A stretch of 64,000 bases of DNA, from assembly GCF_013343215.1 (NCBI RefSeq), contig NZ_CP039143.1:744001-808000 (forward strand), read 5' to 3'. Shown piece after piece: positions 11,275-18,556 of the stretch. The notes below the pieces were generated by a model. It was not told the DNA's origin, did not search any database, and saw only the letters and a list, made by a program, of their open reading frames with translations. A program made the position numbers and the translations under genes. This DNA is from Acinetobacter sp. 10FS3-1. Its GTDB lineage: Bacteria > Pseudomonadota > Gammaproteobacteria > Pseudomonadales > Moraxellaceae. Numbering within the stretch: the stretch's first letter is position 1; each line of letters opens with the position of its first letter.

Positions 11275-11730
11275 ATGAAAATGAAATGGATTCCAGATTA
11301 TAATACTGGTATCGATGTGATTGACGATCAGCATAGACGCATTCTTGATTATATCAATGAGATTGATGACCTAGATGCCGATAGTGATCGTGATCGGATT
11401 AAACAGGTTCTGGAAAATATTATTGATTATACCCAATCACATTTTACTTTCGAAGAATCTCTGCAAGAAGAAGCAGGTTATAAATATCGTGTACCACATA
11501 AACGTGTACATGACCTGTTTATTAAAAAAATCGAATCTTATCGTGACCGTTTTGAAATGGGGCATTCGATTGAAGCGGAATTGCATGAAGTATTATCTAA
11601 ATGGTTGATTAACCATATTCAGCATGATGATGCCGATTATGTGGGGGCAGTCAAAGAAAATATGATCGGGATTCTGAAAGAGAAAGAAAAGAAAAAAGGT
11701 AAAAACTGGTTTGCCCGTTTCTTCTCATAA
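11275..11730 (+). CDS. Bacteriohemerythrin-like protein
   Basis: This 151-residue single-domain protein has the histidine/carboxylate pattern of hemerythrins: DDQHRRIL (His20), the HFTFEESL pair, HKRVHDLF and the final HIQHDDADYV. In the family these residues bind a non-heme di-iron centre that reversibly binds O2; roles proposed include oxygen supply or sensing and iron storage. The C-terminal tail is strongly basic (KEKEKKKGKNW), which is unusual and could serve for binding nucleic acid or membrane. ATG at 11275 follows AGGTGG; a GTG three codons upstream is also possible. The gene stands alone between the IS4 insertion and a terminator. Confidence 0.85.
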   Translation: MKMKWIPDYNTGIDVIDDQHRRILDYINEIDDLDADSDRDRIKQVLENIIDYTQSHFTFEESLQEEAGYKYRVPHKRVHDLFIKKIESYRDRFEMGHSIEAELHEVLSKWLINHIQHDDADYVGAVKENMIGILKEKEKKKGKNWFARFFS

Positions 11731-11793
11731 TCTGGAAGAACTCCGCATAGATTGAGATAAAAAAAATTAAAATTCTAATAATAAGTTCGCGCA

Positions 11794-11825
11794 GCAAATC
11801 ACTGTCTTGGTGATTTGCTTTTTTG
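11794..11825 (+). terminator. Intrinsic terminator after the bacteriohemerythrin gene
   Basis: GCAAATCAC (11794-11802) pairs with GTGATTTGC (11810-11818) and is followed by six T residues. Confidence 0.85.
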
Positions 11826-11884
11826 TTTTTGATTTTCATGGCCTCACAAGGCAAAATAGCGCTAGGTTTTTATAGGAATGCATC

Positions 11885-12964
11885 ATGCAGGACAAAGCTA
11901 TGTCAAAATGGTTATCACCGCTGATGGCTTTCTGTTTATCGTTTATTATCATCGCGACGCTCGCACCGATAACAGGTATACAGACTGATCGTCAGCTGGA
12001 TTTCTGGATGCTCTGGTTAGGCACCATGCTGATTCTGGCGCTTCCCGTTTGCTATTTGGAAATTGCCTTAGCCAAACGCTCTAAAACCACCGCCGTGCAA
12101 GCGCTGTCAAGTTTGACCCGGGAAGCGGATGCATCACAAAAATGGCGTATTGTTGGCTGGCTTGGCGTGATCTTTATTCCATTTTTAGCCGGTGCCATGC
12201 TCAACAACGCCAGTGGTTTACTCAGCGTTGCGGCGATTGACGTTGCGCCGCAAATACTGTTTGCAGGCCTTGCCGTATTCGCGTTGGCGCTCTCTTTGCT
12301 TCCCCGTCAAATTTTACTGCTGCTGAGTACCATCGGGGTATTGGCTTCGCTGGCCTTTGCCCATATACAGGGAACGGCACTACCTGCCTGGCAAATTACC
12401 CCAATTGAATTTTCAGAGTGGGGCAATGCAACGGTACTGGCTTTGGTGGCCAGTGGTCTGGGAATGGGACTGTACTGGCAGTCCAGCCTTGCAAGTGTAA
12501 AAGAGCAATCTGTTGCAACTAAAACTGTACTGCCAATCTGGATCGCACAATTGCTGGCCGTGGTGGCCTTTGCTTTCTTTGCTGTTAAGGCACAAATTTC
12601 AGCTTTGACCTTGTGCGCAGCAATTGTGGCTGCTGCCGCATTTATACTGCAAATGGCACGTGAGCAGTTGCAACAACGTCAGCTAAATATCGCCATGCAA
12701 TGGCTGATTCTAAGTGTAGCGACTCTGATCTGGCTTATTCCAAATACAGCTCCGGTGTTTAATGGCTTGTTAATTATCTGGGGGCTGCTCCTCTGTCTGA
12801 TCTATGCCATTTTTGCGGGCTGGATCATGAAGATTAGTCATTTACGTAAGTCTATGAATTTCAGCAATGAAGCTTTTTATAATATCTGGCGTATTGCGGT
12901 GCGTGTCGTCCTGCCGCTTTCTATCATCATTGCATTGCTGGCTGTGATCGGACAGTGGGTGTGA
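11885..12964 (+). CDS. Multi-spanning membrane protein, sodium:neurotransmitter symporter (SNF)-like
   Basis: The 359-residue protein has about ten hydrophobic segments spread over its whole length. The early part (WLGTMLILALPVCYLEIALAKRSKTTAVQAL) resembles the second helix and following loop of SNF/LeuT-fold sodium symporters, where PLLLLE..LGRR-type sequence is common. The unwound first-helix NxxxFPY-type sodium/substrate site is not evident, and the protein is shorter than the usual ~450 residues. It may be a divergent or non-transporting relative; the family call is tentative. AGGAA about 7 bases upstream supports the start. Its stop overlaps the rnfH start (TGATG), indicating translational coupling. 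Confidence 0.55.
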   Translation: MQDKAMSKWLSPLMAFCLSFIIIATLAPITGIQTDRQLDFWMLWLGTMLILALPVCYLEIALAKRSKTTAVQALSSLTREADASQKWRIVGWLGVIFIPFLAGAMLNNASGLLSVAAIDVAPQILFAGLAVFALALSLLPRQILLLLSTIGVLASLAFAHIQGTALPAWQITPIEFSEWGNATVLALVASGLGMGLYWQSSLASVKEQSVATKTVLPIWIAQLLAVVAFAFFAVKAQISALTLCAAIVAAAAFILQMAREQLQQRQLNIAMQWLILSVATLIWLIPNTAPVFNGLLIIWGLLLCLIYAIFAGWIMKISHLRKSMNFSNEAFYNIWRIAVRVVLPLSIIIALLAVIGQWV

Positions 12965-13293
12965 TGAGTAAGACCATGGTCTGGGTGGCCTATGCCACCC
13001 CGGAACAGCAGTTTCATATTGCATTGCCTTTTCAGGCTGGAATGACTGCGCTGGATGCTGTTCAGCAAAGTAGAATTGCACAGCAGGCTACTTTGCCTGA
13101 GCCGCTGGTATTGGGAATTTTTGGAATGCGTTTGCAGAATCAGCAGCAGCCATTGGCTGCCGGGGATCGTGTAGAAATTTATCGTGTATTGACCATTAAT
13201 CCCAAGGATATACGCCGTAAACGTGCAGAGAAAAATCCGGTGGGCCGTTATGCCAAGGGAAACCGTTTTAAGCAACTCAAGACATCTTCCTAG
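12964..13293 (+). CDS. rnfH: RnfH-family protein (ubiquitin-like fold)
   Basis: The 109-residue protein contains the RnfH/UPF0125 features: VAYATPEQQFHIALPF at the start, GMTALDAVQQS, LGIFGMRLQNQQQPLAAGDRVEIYRVL and the basic tail DIRRKRAEKN. The domain has a beta-grasp (ubiquitin-like) fold. Its exact role is not known; in many proteobacteria it lies near smpB or rnf genes and in Acinetobacter-type genomes near bamE/fur, as here. Start at 12964 overlaps the upstream stop by one base. The poorly conserved basic C-terminus after residue ~85 is typical. Confidence 0.85.
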   Translation: MSKTMVWVAYATPEQQFHIALPFQAGMTALDAVQQSRIAQQATLPEPLVLGIFGMRLQNQQQPLAAGDRVEIYRVLTINPKDIRRKRAEKNPVGRYAKGNRFKQLKTSS

Positions 13294-13357
13294 GAACTGA
13301 CGACTGATTCGGTGTATTTGCTGGTAATTTGATAGATCAATTGAGTTAATCGGAAAA

Positions 13358-13383
13358 CCCCTGAAAATTCAGGGGCTTTTTTA
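13358..13383 (+). terminator. Bidirectional terminator between rnfH and bamE
   Basis: CCCCTGAA pairs with TTCAGGGG (13358-13375), preceded by A residues and followed by T residues. It lies between convergent genes and can serve both. Confidence 0.85.
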
Positions 13384-13394
13384 TGAAAAACCGA

Positions 13395-13793
13395 CTATAG
13401 TGGAGGTGCGTTTAAAATTGCTTCTTTAGAACCTGGTAAACCGGGTTGAGATGCTGGAATTGTTTCCAGACCTTCAATCCGCTGCACCACCCCAGATTCA
13501 TTAAAGTAGATTTTTAAATGCTGGCCTTGGGCGGCTGGGATCTTGGCCTTTTTGGCATATGTTCCCGGGGTATAGTTGTAGATGTAGTCCCAGCGTAAAG
13601 GATTCATTGGATCTGTCACCGTTGGGCTGCCGAGCAAGAAACGTACCTGTTGGTGATTCATTCCCACCTGGATTTTGGAAGCCTGCGCTTGAGTGAGAGG
13701 AGTACCCTGCGGTATATCTACTTTGTAGACACCTAATGCCGAACAGCCGACCAGCAGTGAGGTGACGAATAACGTCAACATGAGTTTTTGCAT
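13395..13793 (-). CDS. bamE: Outer membrane protein assembly factor BamE (SmpA/OmlA)
   Basis: The 132-residue lipoprotein has a signal ending LLVGC (Cys17), so it is lipidated in the outer membrane. The BamE core is clear: VDIPQGTPLTQAQASKIQVGM, QVRFLLGSP, and W-D-Y-I-Y-N-Y followed by the strand LKIYFNESGVVQRIEG. It stabilises the BamABCD machine that inserts beta-barrel proteins. The gene is divergent from fur with a 113-base shared promoter gap, the classical omlA-fur arrangement. The C-terminal tail (about 20 residues, PASQPGLPG..) is an extension beyond the core. Confidence 0.92.
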   Translation of the reverse strand: MQKLMLTLFVTSLLVGCSALGVYKVDIPQGTPLTQAQASKIQVGMNHQQVRFLLGSPTVTDPMNPLRWDYIYNYTPGTYAKKAKIPAAQGQHLKIYFNESGVVQRIEGLETIPASQPGLPGSKEAILNAPPL

Positions 13794-13906
13794 TTTGCTA
13801 CACTATCCCAATTAATTATGATGCATTTGATCCAAGGATAGATCATACTGCATCTAAACTTTGTTGCCTATATTCCAACTTTGATTTTGTTGAGAGACCT
13901 TTTTAC

Positions 13907-14344
13907 ATGCCTATTTCAAACCAAGATTTACGAAAAGCTGGACTGAAAGTCACCCTTCCACGAATTAAAATATTAGAATTATTAGAAAACTCTAAACAGC
14001 ATCATCTTAGTGCGGAAGATATTTACAAGACTTTACTCGAACAGGGAGAAGATGTCGGTCTTGCAACTGTGTATCGTGTGTTAACGCAATTTGAAGCCGC
14101 GGGAATTATTGAACGTCATAATTTTGAAAACAATCATTCCGTTTTCGAAATTATGCAGGAAGACCATCACGACCATCTGGTCTGTGTGAATTGTAGCAAA
14201 GTTGTTGAATTTATTAATGATACTATTGAAAAAGAGCAGCATGACGTGGCTCAGGAGTTCGGCTTCGAGCTAACCGGTCACTCGCTTAATTTATACGGTT
14301 ATTGTGATGCCTCTGAATGTCAGGAAGCTTACCGTAAAAAATAA
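13907..14344 (+). CDS. fur: Ferric uptake regulator Fur
   Basis: The 145-residue metalloregulator represses iron-uptake genes when bound to Fe2+. The N-terminal winged helix includes LRKAGLKVTLPRIKIL and GLATVYRVLTQFEAAGI (recognition helix). The dimerisation domain has the regulatory metal ligands EDHHDHLVC and a structural zinc site from CVNC near residue 90 and CDASEC near the end. Length is normal. No clear Fur box was seen in the upstream gap, so autoregulation cannot be read from this sequence. Confidence 0.95.
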   Translation: MPISNQDLRKAGLKVTLPRIKILELLENSKQHHLSAEDIYKTLLEQGEDVGLATVYRVLTQFEAAGIIERHNFENNHSVFEIMQEDHHDHLVCVNCSKVVEFINDTIEKEQHDVAQEFGFELTGHSLNLYGYCDASECQEAYRKK

Positions 14345-14363
14345 TCCCGGTTCAGCTTAAAAT

Positions 14364-14397
14364 AAAAAACAGGCTTCATAAGAAGCCTGTTTTTTTT
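14364..14397 (+). terminator. Bidirectional terminator between fur and pilU
   Basis: ACAGGCTTC pairs with GAAGCCTGT around an ATAA loop, with A-run and T-run on either side. It separates convergent fur and pilU. Confidence 0.9.
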
Positions 14398-14412
14398 ATG
14401 GCTCTTAAATGA

Positions 14413-15540
14413 TCAGCTCTGACCATCAAAGGTGATATTGGAATTGGCACGCAATAAATGCTCGCCGCCTTCTTCAGACAGCTTAATTTGCAGACGCAGG
14501 TCGTTTGGTGAATCCGCATGTTTCAGGGCATCTTTATAGCTGATCTGTTTGGCTTTGTATAAATCATAAAGTGCCTGGTCAAAGGTTTGCATGCCCAGCT
14601 CGCGCGAGCGTTTCATCAGGTCCTTGATCTCATGCACATCACCTTTACGGATTAGGTCTGCCACCAGAGGAGAGTTAATCAGAAGTTCGATGGCTGCCCG
14701 ACGACCATTTCCATCCACTGTTGGAATCAGCTGCTGCGCCACGATGGCCTTCATGTTTAAGGATAGATCCATAAACAGCTGGCTATGACGGTCTGCTTCA
14801 AAGAAGTGGATAATCCGGTCAATGGCCTGGTTGGCATTGTTGGCGTGCAGGGTCGCAAAGACCAGATGGCCGGTTTCGGCAAAGGCAATTGCATAGTCCA
14901 TGGTTTCACGGGAACGAATCTCACCAATCAGGATCACATCTGGTGCCTGACGCAGGGTGTTTTTCAGGGCGATTTCAAAGGAGTCTGTATCAATCCCGAC
15001 TTCGCGCTGGGTGATGATACACCCCTTATGCTGATGGACGAATTCGATCGGATCTTCAATGGTAATGATATGGCCCTTGGAATTTTCATTGCGGTAGCCA
15101 ATTAGCGAGGCCAGTGAGGTCGATTTACCTGTACCAGTGGCCCCTACAAAAATGATGATGCCACGTTTGGTCATTGCCAGTTCTTTAAGAATCGGTGGCA
15201 ACTTCAGTTGGTCCATGGTGGGAATTACGGTTTCAATCCGGCGCAGGACCATGCCCGGCTGATCGCGTTGCTGAAAAGCGCTGACACGAAAGCGCGCAGT
15301 CTTGTCCGGATTGCTGATCGCAAAGTTACATTCACGGGTTTCTGCAAACTCTTTGCGCTGTTTTTCAGTCATGATGGAGTTTAAAAGTTGCCCCACCGCA
15401 GCCCCTGGTAATTTTACCGAACCAATCGGCACAATCTGGCCATTAATTTTGATGGAAGGTTCGACATCGGCTGTAATAAACAGATCCGAGGCCTTTTTCT
15501 CTACCATATAATTCAGTAAGCCATTAAAGTCCATGCTCAA
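14413..15540 (-). CDS. pilU: Type IV pilus retraction ATPase PilU
   Basis: The 375-residue protein is a PilT-family secretion ATPase. It has an N-terminal PAS-like domain (MDFNGLLNYMVEKKASDLFI), the Walker A GATGTGKST (near residue 134), the Asp box TIEDPIEFVH, Walker B RQAPDVILIGEIRS and the His box GHLVFATLHANNANQAIDRI. PilU works with PilT to power retraction of type IV pili, needed for twitching and DNA uptake. The long C-terminal tail (KLSEEGGEHLLRANS) separates PilU from PilT. It is downstream of pilT on the minus strand with a 24-base gap, so the two form an operon. Confidence 0.93.
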   Translation of the reverse strand: MSMDFNGLLNYMVEKKASDLFITADVEPSIKINGQIVPIGSVKLPGAAVGQLLNSIMTEKQRKEFAETRECNFAISNPDKTARFRVSAFQQRDQPGMVLRRIETVIPTMDQLKLPPILKELAMTKRGIIIFVGATGTGKSTSLASLIGYRNENSKGHIITIEDPIEFVHQHKGCIITQREVGIDTDSFEIALKNTLRQAPDVILIGEIRSRETMDYAIAFAETGHLVFATLHANNANQAIDRIIHFFEADRHSQLFMDLSLNMKAIVAQQLIPTVDGNGRRAAIELLINSPLVADLIRKGDVHEIKDLMKRSRELGMQTFDQALYDLYKAKQISYKDALKHADSPNDLRLQIKLSEEGGEHLLRANSNITFDGQS

Positions 15541-15564
15541 GCCCCCAATATAATGAACTGTTTT

Positions 15565-16602
15565 TTATAAGAATGATTCAGGCTGTTTGGCTGCTGTACG
15601 TGCTACTTGCGGGCTGATGATCCCTTTGGAAACCAGGGTTTTTAGGCTTTGATCCAGTGTGGTCATTCCATAGTTGGCACCTGTTTGAATCGCAGAGTAC
15701 ATTTGCGCGATCTTATTTTCACGGATCAGGTTGCGGATTGCTGGAATACCGATCATGATTTCATGTGCTGCCACACGACCACCACCATTTTTTTTGAGCA
15801 GGGTTTGTGAAACAACTGCCTGTAAAGACTCTGATAGCATGGCACGTACCATGTCTTTTTCCTCGGCCGGGAAGACGTCAATCACACGGTCAATCGTTTT
15901 GGCTGCGGAGGTGGTATGCAGGGTACCAAAGACCAGGTGACCGGTTTCTGCCGCAGTTAAGGCCAGACGGATGGTTTCAAGGTCACGCATCTCACCGACC
16001 AGAATAATATCCGGGTCTTCACGTAGTGCTGAACGCAGTGCTTCATTAAAGCCGTGCGTATCACGGTGGACTTCACGCTGGTTGACCAGACATTTTTTCG
16101 ACTGGTGTACAAACTCAATGGGGTCTTCAACAGTCAGAATATGGTCATAACGGTTATCATTGATATAATCGAGCATGGCGGCAAGGGTGGTTGATTTACC
16201 TGAGCCGGTGGGTCCGGTGACCAGTACCAGGCCACGTGGATATTCACTGATATCTTTAAAAATCTGGCCCATGCCTAAATCTTCAAGGGTCAGGACTTTT
16301 GAAGGAATGGTACGAAATACCGCACCAGCACCACGGTTCTGGTTAAAGGCGTTGACACGGAAACGGGCCACACCTGGAACTTCAAAAGAAAAGTCAGTTT
16401 CCAGGTTTTCTTCATAATCACGGCGCTGCTTATCGTTCATGATGTCATAAACCAGCTTGTGTACTTCCTTGTGTTCCAGTGCAGGCAGGTTAATACGACG
16501 TACTTCACCATCTACACGGATCATCGGCGGCAAGCCGGCAGATAAGTGTAAATCTGACGCACCATTTTTAGCAGAAAAGGCTAACAGTTCTGTGATATCC
16601 AT
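15565..16602 (-). CDS. pilT: Type IV pilus retraction ATPase PilT
   Basis: The 345-residue hexameric ATPase has Walker A GPTGSGKST (about residues 131-139), Asp box TVEDPIEFVHQ, Walker B REDPDIILVGEMRDLETI, His box GHLVFGTLHTTSAAKTIDR and the C-terminal AIRNLIRE motif needed for retraction. It pulls pilin subunits out of the type IV pilus base. It is the first gene of the pilTU unit and is divergent from yggS with about 108 bases between, as in Pseudomonas and Acinetobacter. Confidence 0.95.
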   Translation of the reverse strand: MDITELLAFSAKNGASDLHLSAGLPPMIRVDGEVRRINLPALEHKEVHKLVYDIMNDKQRRDYEENLETDFSFEVPGVARFRVNAFNQNRGAGAVFRTIPSKVLTLEDLGMGQIFKDISEYPRGLVLVTGPTGSGKSTTLAAMLDYINDNRYDHILTVEDPIEFVHQSKKCLVNQREVHRDTHGFNEALRSALREDPDIILVGEMRDLETIRLALTAAETGHLVFGTLHTTSAAKTIDRVIDVFPAEEKDMVRAMLSESLQAVVSQTLLKKNGGGRVAAHEIMIGIPAIRNLIRENKIAQMYSAIQTGANYGMTTLDQSLKTLVSKGIISPQVARTAAKQPESFL

Positions 16603-16710
16603 CAGGTCCCCAATTTCATTAAAATATTATTTATTTTGCTAGAATAATAAGGCTTTCCGTCAGCTTAACCAACCCTTAGTTGGCGAGCAAGGAAAAAAAA
16701 TCAGGACAAA

Positions 16711-17415
16711 ATGAGAACCTCATCAATGAATATGCTGCAACAGTCACGAAATCAGGTTTTAGCTCAGATTCAGAGCGCATGTACCCAGGCCGGACGTGAA
16801 CCGGATTCGGTACAACTCTTGGCGGTCTCCAAAACTCAGCCAAGCGCTATCCTGGCGCAGATGTATGAGGCCGGACAGCAGGCCTTTGGTGAAAACTATC
16901 TGCAAGAAGCGCTGGAAAAAATCACGGCTCTAAAAGCGCTGGACATTGAGTGGCATTTTATTGGACATGTACAGCGTAATAAAACCCGGCCTCTGGCAGA
17001 ACATTTTGCCTGGGTGCATGGGGTGGATCGTCTGATTATTGCCGAACGTTTATCCAATCAGCGTCGCGATTCTCAAGCGGCACTGAATATTTGTCTACAA
17101 GTAAATATTGACGGACAGGACAGTAAGGATGGATGTCAGCCTGAAGAACTTAGCGAACTGGTGAAGCAGATCAGCCTATTACCGAATATACGCTTACGCG
17201 GCCTGATGGTGATTCCTGCCCCTGAAAATACCCGGGCCTTTGCAGATGCCAAAGCCTTATTTGATGTGGTAAAGGCTCAGCATGCCCATCCTGAGGACTG
17301 GGATACTTTGAGTATGGGCATGTCTGCCGATATGACCGAAGCGATTGCAGCTGGCTCTACCATGGTTCGTGTCGGAACAGCGCTGTTTGGTGCGCGTCCT
17401 AAAAAGGCTGAATAA
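16711..17415 (+). CDS. yggS: YggS-family pyridoxal-5'-phosphate homeostasis protein (PLPBP)
   Basis: The 234-residue protein has the alanine-racemase-like TIM barrel that binds PLP without known catalysis. The PLP lysine is in LLAVSKTQP; other markers are FGENYLQEAL, WHFIGHVQRNKTRPL, VNIDGQDSKDGC, LRGLMVIPAP and LSMGMSADMTEAIAAGSTMVRVGTALFG. Family members balance vitamin B6 pools and amino acid metabolism. ATG at 16711 follows AGGA by 5 bases; an ATG five codons later is also possible. The neighbour pilT on the opposite strand is a conserved arrangement. Confidence 0.93.
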   Translation: MRTSSMNMLQQSRNQVLAQIQSACTQAGREPDSVQLLAVSKTQPSAILAQMYEAGQQAFGENYLQEALEKITALKALDIEWHFIGHVQRNKTRPLAEHFAWVHGVDRLIIAERLSNQRRDSQAALNICLQVNIDGQDSKDGCQPEELSELVKQISLLPNIRLRGLMVIPAPENTRAFADAKALFDVVKAQHAHPEDWDTLSMGMSADMTEAIAAGSTMVRVGTALFGARPKKAE

Positions 17416-17447
17416 AGCCGGTCAGATTCTTTGGGCAAAAAAAAGCG

Positions 17448-18554
17448 TTATTGCAGGGTATTGGATAACGCTTGGTTTCTTTGTGGTTCAAGCCATTTGG
17501 CCATGAGCCAGGCAAAGAGGATTAAGCCACACATGCTGCCGAGTAGCGCTAATACAGCACCACCGAGACCATAGGCCAGCGTTGCAGGCACAGCCCCTAA
17601 AATAAATAACAGTAATGGAAAATGGGTGACATAGAGTGTATAAGAAAAATTTGCAGATTGCACCCAGACCGGATGATAGCAGCTCTGCTGCTGTTGTAGC
17701 TGCACCAGCCAGCAGACAAAGGCCAGCCCGATGCAAATATTAAAAGGCACAAAATAATGCGTGGCGTAAAATTTTGTTTGTTCAATCACCTGAAATTGAT
17801 AGGCATCCAGACAGGCAATGATGAAGGCTACAGCTAACAGGGCGGATTTAATGGCTTGTAAGCGGTCTAAAAAATGGAGCTGGAGATGACGGTGTGCACT
17901 GGCGAATGCTGTCAGCCAGAGCAGAAAATAAAACAGAAACTGGATATTCAACACCGACAGCGTAGTGAACAGAAGCAGAAAGCCGATTTTGGCGAGTTCA
18001 GAGGTTTTCAGAAAAGGCAGAAATCCGGCCAGTACATAGAACCAGACTTCAAAACTCAGACTCCAGAGGGGTGCATTGGCAGATACGGTGGGGCCAATAA
18101 AGCCATTCAGAAACAGCAGCGAAGCGATAAAATCTGGAGCTGTAATGTCATAGTCAGTCCGGATCATCATGCTAAAACTGTTCTGAAAATGATGGCTTTG
18201 TGAAGCAAAAAACCAAGGCGCCAGCATATATAAAACCAAGCTTAAAGCAGAAGCAAACAGAAAAGGTGGTAAAATCCGGCGACAACGCTGCCGCGCATAA
18301 TGCCGTACATTAAACTGCCCATAGCGTCGGGAATGGTTCTGGATGGAAGTGCCGATCAAATAGCCACTCAGTACAAAAAAGATCATGACTGCGGCCTGAC
18401 CCAGCAGACGCACCCAGGAATACAGGCTGAGATCAAAAGGGGCGATAAAGGCCTGAAAGCAGTGACTAAATAGTACTATTATCGCACTGATGCCTCGCAA
18501 GCTCTCTAGCTGTAAGCTGAAATAGGGCGAGAGCTGGTTCGGCGGATGGGTCAT
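17448..18554 (-). CDS. Acyltransferase-3 family membrane protein
   Basis: The 368-residue protein has about ten hydrophobic segments and the family signature near the N-terminus: SLQLESLRGISAIIVLFSHC, then a second block FVLSGYLIGTS and RRILPPFL. The Arg-Gly and His residues there are typical of O-acetyltransferases that modify surface glycans (OatA/WecH/NodX-like). The acceptor in this organism is unknown. The start lies 2 bases after the sbcC stop, so it is probably the third gene of an sbcD-sbcC-acyltransferase transcript. An inverted repeat at 17443-17473 overlaps its last codons. Confidence 0.8.
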   Translation of the reverse strand: MTHPPNQLSPYFSLQLESLRGISAIIVLFSHCFQAFIAPFDLSLYSWVRLLGQAAVMIFFVLSGYLIGTSIQNHSRRYGQFNVRHYARQRCRRILPPFLFASALSLVLYMLAPWFFASQSHHFQNSFSMMIRTDYDITAPDFIASLLFLNGFIGPTVSANAPLWSLSFEVWFYVLAGFLPFLKTSELAKIGFLLLFTTLSVLNIQFLFYFLLWLTAFASAHRHLQLHFLDRLQAIKSALLAVAFIIACLDAYQFQVIEQTKFYATHYFVPFNICIGLAFVCWLVQLQQQQSCYHPVWVQSANFSYTLYVTHFPLLLFILGAVPATLAYGLGGAVLALLGSMCGLILFAWLMAKWLEPQRNQALSNTLQ

Positions 18555-18556
18555 CT

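Noticed and set aside
17443..17473. Hairpin at the yggS/acyltransferase junction as terminator
   Set aside because: A 9-bp stem exists, but it overlaps the acyltransferase coding end and lacks a proper T-run for yggS, so it was not listed separately.
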